Made by a program: the position numbers and the translations under genes. Below the pieces are notes generated by a model. It was not told the origin of the DNA, did no database searches, and was given only the letters and a program-made list of their open reading frames with translations. A DNA stretch of 64,000 nucleotides from Paralvinella palmiformis. Lineage: Eukaryota > Annelida > Polychaeta > Terebellida > Alvinellidae. How positions within the stretch are numbered: position 1 is the first letter of the stretch; every line of letters starts with the position of its first letter. This document shows positions 24,290 to 37,048 of this stretch, in pieces. The stretch lies in NCBI GenBank assembly GCA_025642065.1, contig JAODUP010000117.1, forward strand, positions 130,001 through 194,000. The letters are read 5' to 3'.

Positions 24290-25925
24290 TGAACGCACTA
24301 AAGTTTTAGAATATCCTTAGATGCAATGTTATAAAGAAGAGAGTTCCAGTAATCAAGCCTACTAGTGATGAGTGCTGTAGCAATGATTTTGGCGACTGAA
24401 AGAGAAACATAGCGTCGAATACGGCGAAGGTCACGAATATGATAAAAGCAGGAGCGACATGTCTGAGAAATATGTTTTCTGAAATTAAAATGGCTATCAA
24501 ATGTAACACCAAGATTACATACAGTGTATGATGGTGTGATGCTGTGAATGTTTGTAGGGAAGAAATTAATAAGTTGGCTGCGTTGTCTGGATGTACCTAT
24601 AACGATGAAATCTATTTTGTTGGCATTGAGCCTACGTTTATTGTTTGTCATCCACTCAGAGATATCACTGAGACAGTCCCCAAGTTGTTTAAGGGAAAGA
24701 TCAGTGTCTGCTGTAGATAATGATATGTATACTTGGGTGTCATCTGCATATAAATAATGGTCTAATTTGTGGCTCTGAATAAGTGAGCTTAGTGGTGTGG
24801 TATACAAAGTAAACAACAGCGGTCCAAGAACAGAGCCTTGGGGAACATCGTAAAACAAAGGCACTGCCTTTGAAAAACATATTCTTATTTTATTGATTGA
24901 AACCTATTTATTAAGAATGAGCGGATTCAGGTAAGTGCTGTGCCCGATATGCCATACCAATGAGAGAGGAGATATAGAAGAACAGAATAATTAATGGTGT
25001 CAAAAGCTGCAGATAAATCTAAGTGTTAGTGCTGTGACCTTTCCTGTGTCCATGTTTAGTGCTATGTCGTTATGAGCGTTTAGTAGAGCGGTTTCTGTAG
25101 AGTGAAATTGTTTGTAAGCAGACTGAAAAAACATTAGACAGGTGATTACAGTTTAAATGAACGTTCAAACGACAGGATACAACTTTTTAATACTTTAGAT
25201 ATGAATGATAGATTAGAAATAGGTCTATAACTGTTTAGATCATTTGCTGGTAAAGATGATTTCGTAAGAAGAGAGATTACATGGACATGTTTAAAATGAG
25301 AGTGGAACATTCCTGAGCTTAGTGATACATTTATTATCTAAGTTATTGGAACAATTAGTGTGTGAAGACAATATAGAGATAGGATCAAGTTCACAGGACT
25401 TATTGGGGGATGAGAAAATCAGCTTAGAAACTTCAGTAAGTGAGACGGGTTTAGACACTGTGTTGGGGTGATGTACAACTAGAATATTAACATTACAACT
25501 AAAAGCAGAAACTGGGAAAGAAGCACGAATTTGGGTGATCTTATCCTTGAAATGTTTAGAAAAAGAATTGCAGAGTGAATTAGTTGAATGAAGAGCTATC
25601 GGAGAAACAGATCCCTTTCTATGGAGAGTCCTATTTATACAGATCCAGAGTTGACGAGGATTGTCAGAGTTGTTACAAATCATGTTCCTATAAAAGTCAG
25701 GTTTAGTTTTATTTATTAGTCTATTGCAGAAATGACGCTGTTTAGTGTATCTAGACGTGTTAAGTTGTGTGACGCACTTTGGTACATACTGTGAAACTCT
25801 TGTATTAAGGTCACCCTTGAGACCAGTGATTTGTGATTGTATCTGATGATTAATTGTAATACTCGACGACCCAGATATTTGAAATTTATAATGATGAAAA
25901 TTGTCATCAAATTTAATACAACGAA
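24290..25925 (-). pseudogene. CR1/L2-like non-LTR retrotransposon, near-complete reverse transcriptase, decayed
   Basis: Minus-strand motifs in the correct order: PRQLWICINRTLHRKGS (about 25655), NSFSKHFKDKITQIRASFP, SPNKSCELDPISI, then in other frames NDLNSYRPISNLSFISKVL (about 25225), QSAYKQFHSTETALL (about 25115), [20 protein letters not shown] (about 24850), the catalytic [11 protein letters not shown] (about 24745), and [20 protein letters not shown] with [13 protein letters not shown] at the end. This is the motif series of CR1/L2-clade reverse transcriptases. Several frame breaks exist; no endonuclease domain or 3' tail was recognised, and the C-terminal LWNSLP block is missing. Confidence 0.8.
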
Positions 25926-26526
25926 TACGATTTAGTACAATTTAGAATCAATATTTATAGACTCATAATATTAATATTAATAATGCAGGTTGTATTGTAA
26001 TACATAATTATAAATCAAGTCATTTTTGTCAACATTGACTGTTCAGACACATTGTCTGCACTTTCGTTTAAACGTCTCTATTTAATGTTTGAGTGGCAGT
26101 TCATTTCGGAGTTTTATAGTCATTTTCATAGGATTAACATTTATTATTTTATTATACGTTCAGTGGATATCAAAAGTGATGTTAATCAGTTCAGTTTAAA
26201 GGGATAGTCCACCTTCATTTCAAATTTTGAGGACTAATACAGCTATACTCACAAATATCATAAATAATGTCAAAATGTGTAAACGATCACCCACATATTA
26301 AATAAAGTGTTGAATAATCGCTATAGAGCCCGAACAAAAGCATGTAAACAAGTGTGAGCAAAGAATTATTCCAGAATATAACGGCATTATCTTGTTGAAC
26401 TTACGTCACGAATGAGATACACACATATCAGTTTCAGCCAAAAGGAACCTGAGAAGAGGAAGATGATTAAAAATGGCTAAGATAGTAACGCTCAAGAGTA
26501 ACTATAATCCGCGTCAGTCTAGAGAT
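25926..26526. other. Intergenic, no gene seen
   Basis: AT-rich sequence. The phrase AAAGGGATAGTCCACCTTCA at about 26198 has the look of a dispersed repeat border, but no family could be assigned. Confidence 0.4.
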
Positions 26527-26707
26527 TGATGATTGGTGTTTTACGGCTGCCATTTTTGTGCGCACAGTAGGCTAAATTGGCCCTCCAAAGCTATAATGAA
26601 GCGAAGTCAAAGATGAAACACCCTTCAGATATGCCCACGCCGAGATTCGAACTCGGGTAGTAGTAATATGTGGTCCAACTCGTTACCAATTAGACCACGG
26701 AGGCGCC
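26527..26707 (-). mobile_element. SINE family A copy, near full length
   Basis: Reversed, it reads GGCGCCTCCGTGGTCTAATTGG (tRNA-like A box), GAGTTCGAATCTCGGCGTGG (B box), CTGAAGGGTGTTTCATC, and ends GTAAAACACCAATCATC. Same landmarks and order as the copy at 50883. Confidence 0.8.
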
Positions 26708-26875
26708 GAATTACAGGACAAGCAAGTTAATAGCCAATTAAGTAGCCTGTGGCCTTGGTAAAGATTGGGTTACCAGCTGATATGATGTCACTGGTTAACT
26801 ATTTCAATTATTCTGGTGTAAAATATCCTGCTCCATATTTATATGTATATTTGCATACGTGTTAATTTATCAAGA

Positions 26876-27971
26876 TATAGCAGAAGTTGGTTATAGCGAA
26901 ATTGAATGTGAACTGGAAATAATTTCGTTATAATGGTATTTTGATTTATCTAAGTTTTCAAATTTAAATATCAAGGATCCATTATCAGCAACCAACTTAC
27001 GGGCGATAATTGATAAAAATAAAAATAAAATTCTTAATAGGAAGGGAGGTTATACACATGTTTGGTCTCTGGTTGAAAGAAACACAGCACTTATTTTTCT
27101 AAAACTGTGGCAATCTTCCGCTTTAGAGCAGCGAATTTTCATCTACGGCACCCATTAAGGAAATAGTGAAGATATCATCCTTACGCGTCTTTTTTTGTTA
27201 CGATAAGGGCTGCATCGGCGTTTTCTAACTCATTTGAAGCATCTTGGTTTTGATAGTTTACAAATCACCAGCTTCTCTCTCTTTATTTCACTCATATTAG
27301 CCTACGGTAGAATGGTCAACACTTCAATAGTTTGATCTTTTCCCACTATGACACGAAGCATATACTTGAGTACTAATAAGTTGTTGTGTAACAGTTTGTG
27401 TAACAGTTTGTAACAGCCCGCTTTCGTCAACATCACCGAGTTTAGCAGTTGTTGACAGTGCGCTACAGGAAACACCTAGCTATTGGTTCAACATTTGAGT
27501 TTTAGATTACACTTTTTAGCGTCAACAAGAGGCTGCAGCTCTGCGTCAGTGAATATTGGTTTATGCCTAGCCATTCTAGTCTTGAAAGGAAATTGCCTCT
27601 TTTAAACAGGTTTGTAGGGTAATATACCAATCCAAATTCCGTTAAACATTATTGTCATTTTTTAAGTCACTATTGCTTTCAAGATTGCAATTATCTCAAA
27701 GTAGTCAATGGACTATCAATTGAAAACAAAACAAAAATTAAATGCTTACATAGAATTTCGTTATAACCAGCGCAATTTATAGTGGCTTTTTTCCTGCTGG
27801 GGCCGTAAAGTCACTTTGTATTAAGCCGGTTTTCGTTGCATTAATTTCGTTATATTTGAGTTTATTTACTATGGAAATAAATGGCAGGTTGGCCGAACCA
27901 GCAAGCCATTTCGAATTAAGCTACTATATATTCCGTTATATCCCACTTTTTATAACCAACTTTTACTATAT
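26876..27971. mobile_element. Decayed DNA transposon with terminal inverted repeats
   Basis: The left end TATAGCAGAAGTTGGTTATA is matched by the reversed right end TATAGTAAAAGTTGGTTATA (27949-27971 region), about 1.1 kb apart and flanked by TA-rich sequence. Subterminal ATTTCGTTATA phrases occur on both sides. The minus strand near 27575 starts an open frame MARHKPIFTDAELQPLVDA, which looks like the beginning of a helix-turn-helix or Myb/SANT-like transposon protein, but stops follow quickly. Superfamily (Tc1/pogo against Harbinger) not settled. Confidence 0.5.
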
Positions 27972-28631
27972 ATAAATATACAATATGTATGCCATTATAT
28001 AACATTATTGAAATCTATTTTATTCAAATTTTGAATATTTCTTATTAGAAAGATACCATCATCATAACAATCATTATTTACGTGATTGAGAACCGTAAGC
28101 GTTGAACTTGCGATCAAGAAATCCCATCTTTCTTAATCAGCTGTTTAGACCGAAGCCATACTTGAACACCAAAAGGAAGATCGAGGTGACGACAGAAATG
28201 TATCAGCCACTGCATCAACAATGTATATGTTGTGATTGAAAATCATCAATGCTACAAAGCTCCAACTGTTATACATGCCATTTGGTTATGTAGCAGACTT
28301 ACGACACATACACCTGGGAATCAACTTTGAGGAGATACCGCATCCTCCCACTTTAATATAATTCTGCATGAGGGTTCTGGGACTCTTTGCAATGATCGGA
28401 TTGCCCCAAGTCCTGCATATCCCGCTGAAGATTACTGGCATTATCCGTATACTCACTGTACATCTGCCCAGCTGAATCACAAGCCTACAGACAGAGTATT
28501 TTTATCGAGGTTGAAACGGTGCAATCAGATATCTAAGGCATCTGAAATAATGAAACTGGTTTAAAAATTAAGATTTAATTCTCTGTATTCGCTTTGCCTG
28601 TCACATCAACAATAAAGTCTCGGCTGAAAGT

Positions 28632-28683
<52 letters not shown>

Positions 28684-28936
28684 CCGGCAGCCCTCCAGTA
28701 AAATAATACCAATATATAAATCAAAAGAACAATATTTACTGAATAACCATCGACTAATATTTATTTTGTCCCCAATCCTCTAAATTATTTTTAAAAAGTA
28801 CAAAATTAACGCCTGTACAACTTTGTTAAAAATATAGTATGTGACAAACAATAATGATTTAGAGCTAAACACTCAACTATACAGGCTAGCTATTACAGAA
28901 ATGTATGCTGACTTAGTTGGAGCACTCGATACGAGA
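27972..28936. other. Intergenic, TA microsatellite, no gene seen
   Basis: TA run at 28635-28680. The rest shows no coding or repeat signature I can name. Confidence 0.4.
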
Positions 28937-30685
28937 AGGATGACCATATAGCCTCATCTTTATATTTATCCAAAACCTTCGACACAATAGACCATACTGT
29001 TCTAATTAATAAATAAAAGAATTATGGTGTTCTGAACTGGCTCCAAAGCTATTTAGAAAATAGAAAACTCTATAATTAATACAAATCTCTCTCATTTGCC
29101 ATATCTAATATAACCTGTGGAGTGTCCCATGGGAGCGTACTCGGGCCTCTTTTTTATTATATCTGTAAATGATCTCCCATCTTGCCTTGACAAAGCCAAA
29201 TGTGTTATTTTTGCTGATGACATCACCATTTATACAACTTCGTCCGATAGCTCTCTATTATATGAAACTCTATCTAAATGTATATGTAGTGAGTGATTGG
29301 TTCAGAGCAAACAAACTTTCATTAAATGTTAACGAAACTGCGTATATGATTTTTAAGCACAATCAACGGGTTAATGTTGATAGTTTTGTATTACAAATTG
29401 GGGGGTAATACCATAGAGAGGGTGCATTTAATGTACAACATTTCTTGGCCTATACATTGATGATAAACTGCAATGGACAAACCATATCAAACACTCTAAA
29501 GCTAAACTATCAAGTTCTCTATATGCAATTCGAGCTGACAAACATGTGTTATTTCCAGAACATTTACGAACACTATACATTTTTCATTAATACAGCCATT
29601 TCTTGATTATGGATTAATCCTATGTGGATCGGCTACGAAATCACTTACTAATCCGTTAAAAATTCTACAAAAGAAAGCTATCAGAACTGTCACAAATTAA
29701 ATGTATAATGATCATACCGGGCTTCTTTTGAAGAAATAAAATATATTGACCTTCATGAAGAGATATGTTTAATATTCAAATAGAAAAAATATGTTTCAAT
29801 ATTTTCATCATAATTTACCTATAATTAGCATGAATGTTATTTTCCAAAGAAATTGTGAGACACATGAACGTGACACCAGACATCGACATGACCCACATTC
29901 ATCAAACAGACGTAAAACATTAACTAATGGAAGTTTCATTACATAGGACCCAAATTATGGAATGAAATTCCGTTAAACATTAAAATATCAAATAGCCTAG
30001 CTATACGTACGTTGCTTCAGCAGAAGAACAAAACGACTTCGAATACGATATTACTAAAGGCGCACACCAGCTAAACCTTTTATCGAAATTATAGGTCTAT
30101 TTGTGTTTGTAAAATCACATAAAACAAAACAACTCATCATATATGTGTTAAATATATTCTCAGTGCCTTAATTGTCTGTTTTACGGGGGATTTAGGTGTA
30201 TCAAATGATCAGTAATTCCTTTAAGCTGTTATTCATATTCACTACTTTTATAAAACAGAATCACTCAAACGTCTTAAACTAGTTTCCTAGATTATTATTT
30301 GCAAATAATCATGAACTTTCTGGAATTCTTAGAAATGGCGACTCAATGCAGCGAACACCAAGTGTTTTCTATACACATGCTTGTTTTAAACTTACTGTAC
30401 ATAGAATACACTTGTATGGTCTTTATAATCATGTTTTATTTGTCTTATTATTATTTTAGGCTCTTCAACTTTACGCATGCATATATGATATAGGTAATAG
30501 CCTAAATAGGTATATTCATTTCTCAAATTTTTTTAAATTATTATGTAAAGTAACAACCGAAAGGTTTAGAGCGTCTTTGAAAATGTTATGCGGTTATTAT
30601 TAACTCAATTTATGTTTCATTTTCATGTATGTAACATATAATTTTCTAAATAAAAATTGATTGATTAAATTGATTGAAAATTGAT
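28937..30685 (+). pseudogene. Second non-LTR retrotransposon, 3' half, decayed
   Basis: Motifs in order on the plus strand, in changing frames: SLYLSKTFDTIDHTVLINK (28950), LNWLQSYLENRK, a broken VPWERT/GSVLG block (about 29130), FADDITIYTTSSDSSLLYET (29210), WFRANKLSLNVNETAYMIF (29300), and GPKLWNEIPLNIKISNSL (about 29945). These are the palm and C-terminal motifs of Jockey/CR1-like reverse transcriptases. After the coding part, an AAATAAAAATTGATTGATT stretch (about 30645-30685) looks like the 3' end with its short tandem tail, which supports a retrotransposed insertion truncated at its 5' end. Confidence 0.75.
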
Positions 30686-30735
30686 AGGAGGTCTGTAATA
30701 AAGCGACTCATGGACATGTGCTGCCACCTATAAAC

Positions 30736-31042
30736 ATGGATGCTGATGGGTTTCAGGTCGTTCGAGGGAAAAAAGCAAGTAGACGTGTTCGTATACCGAC
30801 TTCGCAATTAGCTGGAAGAAGACATGTTCGTATACCAACTTCAGAATTAGCTGGAAGTAACAGAGAGAAAGAAGACGATGGCCAAATCGATAAAACGATC
30901 AAGAAAATTAATGAGCGACTGTATGTATCTGAGCGATAATAGATTGACACAAGACTGACAAGTGATGAATTTCAACCGGTTTTGTTTGAACTTCACGATA
31001 CTTGCTTGTTTTAATACGTACTAACATAGCCAGACCCTTAAC

Positions 31043-31080
<38 letters not shown>

Positions 31081-34000
31081 CTGTATTACGTGGATTGGGT
31101 AGAAATCGGCGTGACAATGGATGCCATAGACATAGTAATAGATCTAGTTAATCATACTGATACTAGATGTCTAGACTAGATCTATAACAAGTGTAACTCT
31201 GTAATGATCAAATTATAATCCTATCACCTATCCTATGACTATGTCAGTATGTGCCTAGTAAATATGTGGGATCGATTTCAGAGCTGGTCGAAGGCCGGTT
31301 CTAGTGATTGGTAACAGTCGTGCCACCAAGAGAAATCTCTGGCCCATAAAATTTACAGGGGTGACACCACTGAGAGAAATTTATGATAAATTTCTCTCAG
31401 TGGTGTCACCCCTGTCAACAGATATAAACATTGCAGTAGCCTTTTTAATACATTTCCTATTACCCTCACACAGCTAATACTTACAGTCTGTCACACTTGA
31501 CAGCCTCATGTCAATATTGTTGCGGCTAACAATCTTTGTCTGCACCTTGGGATCCAACAAGAGATCTGAGACATAAATAGGTAGGAAAAAGATACCATTT
31601 GCTGCTCAATAATGTAGGTAGCATCCAAGATCATTATTGTTCCTGACACTCTGGTTAAAGATTGTCCAGGATTGAATGAGCCACAAAATGCACATAAAAA
31701 ACAAAGAGTGGTTTCGGAATGACAAAATAAACTGATCAAAGTAGAAACTGTCAAGTTGTCTTGGGCACAGGATGTCTTGCCATTGAGATATTAGTGATAA
31801 ATCGGGAATAAATAACTTTGAAGATTAATTATTTAATTGGTTTGGTGTGCTATATAAATATTATTATAGGTATCCAATAAAACAAGTTTGTCCCACCTTG
31901 TATCAAAATATAATCTGACATCAGTTCCCATGGATTTTATAAAATATTTTAATACAGCAATGTTTAAGTGAAGAATACGAAAATAAATGTTCCCTTTTTT
32001 CCCATTATAAATCATATGTGTTAAGATGATGAAGATTGTATGTGTATAAAAAAATTTAACTGACTGCAGAAATGTCCACAAAATAGCTCAAAATAAATTA
32101 TCTGGAACCTATTTTCTAGCTGTTCATTCATGTGTTCAGTGTAATTTATGTTATGTATGTCTAATTGATCAGTAAATCCCAGACTCCTGGCTGCCTACCA
32201 GTGATATTGATCTCAATGTATGTTGTGATTTCTTCTAATGTCACAGATCTATCTGGAAGATGGGTCCCACTTCAAAATTGAATGTTTGGGTTTGGTAACT
32301 CCCCTATTGTAATAGGGGCCAGTTACAATGAAGAACTACTTTTGATGACATTTGGATTTTGAGATTAGTCACTTAGTCAGCATTATAAATGATATAACAC
32401 TATTGCTTGTCATTTATTTATCTTTAACTCAAGAGTTTTGTGTCTGACATCAGAAAAGCATTTTTGATGGGAAAGTGTCAGAAACTAGTTTCTGTTGGGT
32501 TTCTGACATCAGAAACCATCAGAAATTAAAATATCTGGAAATATATCATGTTGACCATCATATGGATTAATGAGAAAAGACAGATTGTATTTAGTTGATA
32601 AGTTTAGTTATTATATTCCTTCGTGACATTTCACTATTTAGTACACTATTGTTTATGTATTCATTGTAGACATAAATTTATATTTTAAAATTGCAGAGAA
32701 ACCAGATTAAATCAGGCCAGTTTTACAAAGCCTATGTTTACACTTAATTACACATTCAAGTGCATTGTAACATTGCTATTCATTAATATTCGAGATTAAA
32801 TTTCCCAAGCAGCATTCTGATAAAACACTAACTTGCTAACTGATGTTTCCAAGTTCGTTTCGTAACTTAGTTATTTTAAGCAGCAAAAAGTCTATTAATA
32901 CTTTTTATCAAAAGTAATCATATGATTTTATAACTTGCCTTAACAGTGATTTCTTTTTCTAGCAATGAAATTGAAGAATCAGAATATGTCATTAGGGTAC
33001 GAGGTATGATTAATTTTTAATTACATTACTGTCCCTTTAAATTATTGTTTATTTCAAATGATGTAGAATTTTCACCATTCTATGTTATATTGTATCTGTT
33101 ATCTCCCCTAGGGTATCATGTGACTGATATATATTATGTAACCCATAAATAAAGATAGTCAGCTCTAAGTGCTTTCTAAACTAATGCAATCGAACCATAC
33201 ATGAGTTTATAACTTTAATTAGAAGTTTGTATGATTTCAGTGAACATGGGAAAGTGATTTTTAGAATTTTGTCATGTTTCATGAAACCAGCATTTGTCAT
33301 ATTTGTTCTGATTATGTAGACAGCCCATTTAGTCTGCCATGTGCCCAAAAGTGGCTGTAAGACATCAATCATCTTCTGATTATGTTGCGAATTGGCCCCA
33401 AAATCTCACTCTTTATAACATCATCTTTGTGGATTTCTGTTTGTGCTAAATGTTTTCAGTTAATTTTATGTTAAAAAAACTTTTACCTGTTTATTTCTTG
33501 ATAAATATATCTTTGAAGCTAGTTTGAAGATGATGTTGTCAACTGAATGTGGTAGTGAACATCTAGAATTGGATGGTTTCCAGAAAGATGAAACCGATGG
33601 ATACTCGCCCCTTTGCCACACTTCGCTAAACCCGGATGGAATTCCCAGTGCCTGTAATACTGAAACACAACAAGTTTCATCATCTGAGTTAGTGTGCTAT
33701 GGTATTGGCAGTTTAATATCTAGTGTCGTTTCTCAGTACCAGTTAAGCTTGTTGATGATACTGAGGAAAGATTTACAGGTAAGGCATTCTCAATAATCCA
33801 TAAATAATATGTGGCAAATCAGTAGAAAACTGTTCATGAAATTTGAATAAAAATGTTCATAACTAAGTCGATAGATATCAGTTTGTTTTTTTATTAAACC
33901 CATGACCCAACATAAGTATTACTACAGTTTGATATTTTCAACTGTTCAAAGTCATGACAAAATATACCATGTTGTGGTTCTAATAGATACACTGAGCATA

Positions 34001-37000
34001 AGTGCAGATTATTGGATGTACGGGTACAAAATAATTAGTGAAAATATGTTGCACAATAAAAGTACAGGTGCAAAGTTAATCTTCTGAGATTTTAATGTTT
34101 GCATAGCTATGGTAACTAAATAGGAAAGAGAAACTGCATGTGCTTTCATTTTGATATGGCTTCAACAACTCTTCTATTTCTTCACAAAGGATTACATAAA
34201 TCTGATTTTTAAAAACTATTTCTGTACTGTTTTCAGACAGATATAACTGTAGTCTAGCGGCTTTCATTTTACATCTATAATTATTAGTGGTTATATATAT
34301 ATTAAAATAAAGACGTAGGTGGTTTTCTTTGTTGGGCAGATTATTTCCGCTTGTAAAATTTGGAAACATCCATTTGTTTATTTGACATGTGCATCTGGAC
34401 ATGTTCCATATAAATGTTTGAAATTGTGGGTGGGGGGGGGAGTCCTCCACAACCTACACTGTATGTGTACCACATTGTCACTTCTCAATATAGTTTTGAT
34501 AACGTACATTTTACATCTGCATAATCACAAACCAAATTAACTTTGCCAGCACACTGCGATGTATTGAGCGACTTCAGTTGTTATATTACATCTCAGTCAT
34601 TTCTGAATTCCAGATATCCCATTATTATGATCTTTTCTGTAACTAGTTCAATAAAGTTTTGATTTTTTAGTTGTATTTTGAGCCACTCCAGAGAATTGAA
34701 AAAGATATCAAATAAAGAAGGGAATTATGAATGCATAAGTACCAAAGCTGGCAGGTTGATAGACATTCTGACTGATTAGTAAACGATATTTGGCATTGAT
34801 CTTGTGGCTTAATGGAATATTTTCCATTTTGGTACATTGGTGCATTAAAAACTGTTAAAGCCAAATTTAACTGTTTGTTTTGATTTAATTAGACAAATGG
34901 CTGCTTTACACGTATGACTATTTATTGATGTTCTTTTGTGTTTGGAACAAGTTTTTTGGTTATAAAGTGCAGATGTACATGTGACATGTTAATGAATGCA
35001 AAGTTAATTAGTGACTACCAGAAACTAATGTGAGGATACTGTTGGTATATTTGACAGCTTCCACAACAATGTTGCTATGTTTATGATCCTGTACTGTCCA
35101 GTGCTGATTGTAATATTCTCACTTTGCTTGGATACACAGTGCTTACCATTAATGAGGTAACTATTATGATTTACTGTGTAAACTTTAGCTCACACCAGGA
35201 GTAGCTAAAATATTATAATGCGCTCTGGATGGACTGATTAACTGGTTGCCTTTGTTCAAGTAGTCTGCTTGCTTTATCTAGTGTAGAATTAACACGCTTT
35301 TCATCTCTCTCTCTCTCTCTCTGTAAACCTTGGAATTGTGATTGTTTTACTGAAACTTATATTGGAATATTCTGTATGTATAAGTAAATATAACATAACA
35401 AACAATTATTTTAATCCATATCAGGTGCACTACAAACAATTCTAACCACGAGTTATCATATTTCCACTAAAATGGTCCCAAAATCCCTAATTTCCAAACT
35501 TTCATGAGCCATTGCTAGCATGTACTACACTTGCTAGGGGTTATTGTGTGACGTCATCTTTGCCAAACATCACATAGTGCCACAGCTTGCTTTCAAGTGA
35601 CTTGACCAGTTGACGGACAAAATGTCAGATTCCAACAAAAGTTTGGACATTTTCAGGGATATCAAGCCCTACAGCTTTGTATTTCCCTCCTCCTATCGCA
35701 TAACTTCATTTAAAATAAAGTGGTATTTGTCTGTATACAGGAGCCTGGTGGATGCATGGGGCTCTCCTATATGTGGCCTATAGTCTATACAGGGATGTGC
35801 CACCCTTGCTGTGTCTTTATATGAATTGTTTTGTAATTTTCGGGGGGGGGGGAGAAATGTTTCGGGCCAGGTTTTGACATGTCGGATATAATCATTGGTA
35901 TTTGATGTATATTTCTTTGCACAATTGTATGCGACACAATACACCATCTTATATGTTTAATAAAGGCAATATGGAACACGTAACACAAGTTAAACAAGGC
36001 CACATGGAGTGGCAAAGATAATGTCACATTCCAAAGTTTTCAGAAGGTTCTCGATTAAAGTTTCGGCCATGTGAGATCCTAGCTAAGCAAGTTTTAAAAT
36101 CACTGTAACTTGATTTCTATTTCAAATTAAATATATCTAATTGAAATTGATTTTAATATATGACACTAACATTTTGACTAATTTGTGAAACCTATTTATG
36201 TGACCTTTAATTAAGGTACTATATGATTATTTTTATTAATATATATTTAAATCCATATACTCTTTTAAAACAGGAAGGAAAACGAACTGTGACTAAGCCT
36301 ACTCTGTTCTACATGCCACACTGTGGCAAAGCCCTTTATAACAATTTGCTCTGGGCAAACTGGCATATAGATAAGCTAAAATATGTTACCATACTTGGAA
36401 ATAGTTTTACTGAAATGGAAAGAAGGTAATATTATTATAATAATTTTTGAACTATCTTAAGAAACGTGGTTAATTCTTATCTCTTACCCAGTGTAATGTT
36501 TACGAAGAAAGGATACATGTTACATGGCAATAAAATATTTAATTTTCTTAATTGATTCATCATTTAAGTTTCAACTTGTTAGCTAAACTATAATAGAAGT
36601 AATATTAACGTTCTATTGGATGGTTTCAGTACACCAAAGAGATTACTTGAAGAAGAAGCCTATTATATCGTAAAGGTATGACAATCAACAAACATATTCC
36701 TTGTTTATAATGTTTAGTAATAACCATATCTTACTATCTTAGTCGCACATGAATTAACTCAATCTATTTTTTAGTGCTCTAAACAAATGATAAATTATGG
36801 TATTGGTATATATGTATTATCATGTTATTACAACTTTCGTCATCACTGTTTTAATTTACTACCAGGTTCTACCCTTCATCACAGAACATCCTATTGAGAA
36901 CACTTTCCATTTTGGTGACATCTTCAATAATCTTTCACTTCATGTCATCGGAGAAAACGAGCTGAATACAGCTGACCAATCATTCTGGGATCATCATCCA

Positions 37001-37048
37001 GAACCTCATTATAAGAATGATGTAGATATAATACAAACTAGGAGTTGA
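30736..37048 (+). CDS. SRRD: SRR1-like domain protein (SRRD), complete, seven exons, 321 residues
   Basis: Exons 30736-30920, 32963-33003, 33519-33778, 35058-35156, 36274-36425, 36630-36675, 36866-37048; all GT-AG and in phase, 322 codons with stop. The first ATG giving MDADGFQVVRGKK was chosen over one six codons upstream because it fits the family's start. The SRR1 domain runs from about residue 128 to 285: ELVCYGIGSLISSVVSQYQL, YVYDPVLSSADCNILTLLGY, TLFYMPHCGKALYNNLLWAN and VTILGNSF are all strong family blocks. The family is known from Arabidopsis SRR1 (light and clock responses), yeast BER1 and animal SRRD (linked to haem metabolism and clock); the biochemical role is unclear. The exon 2 donor/exon 3 acceptor is the least certain junction. 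An ATTAAA (37159) and AATAAA (37381) follow. Tail-to-tail with PHKG. Confidence 0.88.
30787..30864 (+). repeat. 39-bp in-frame tandem duplication in SRRD exon 1
   Basis: Two copies encode VRIPTSQLAGRRH and VRIPTSELAGSN, residues 18-30 and 31-42, in the basic N-terminal tail ahead of the SRR1 domain. Confidence 0.9.
31046..31077. repeat. (TA)n microsatellite in SRRD intron 1
   Basis: Sixteen TA units. Confidence 0.95.
31355..31415. repeat. Perfect 61-bp palindrome (30-bp arms, 1-nt centre) in SRRD intron 1
   Basis: Left arm 31355-31384 starts ACAGGGGTGACACCACTG; right arm 31386-31415 is its exact reverse complement; the only unpaired base is G at 31385. No matching element borders were recognised. 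Confidence 0.95.
31416..32962. other. Rest of SRRD intron 1
   Basis: No further exon recognised. A small hairpin CCCCTATTGTAATAGGGG is at 32301-32318 and short repeats of TGACATCAGAAA lie at about 32445-32510. Confidence 0.5.
33310..33385 (+). mobile_element. SINE family A, 3' fragment in SRRD intron 2
   Basis: Keeps only the tail: GCCCATTTAGTCTGCCATGT, then AAGTGGCTGTAAGACATCAA and TCATC. Confidence 0.6.
35547..36028 (-). mobile_element. Inverted-repeat element with THAP-like remnant in SRRD intron 4
   Basis: TGTGACGTCATCTTTGCCA (35547-35565) pairs with 36010-36028 (reversed TGTGACATTATCTTTGCCA), 16-17 of 19 positions. Between them the minus strand has an open frame starting MVYCVAYNCAKKYTSNTN (35947), with the C-x4-C start and spacing typical of a THAP zinc finger, found in P-element-like transposases and their host derivatives. 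The later C and H ligands are not clear and the frame shifts at a G-rich run near 35841. Read as a decayed THAP-containing transposon or MITE-like derivative. Confidence 0.4.
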
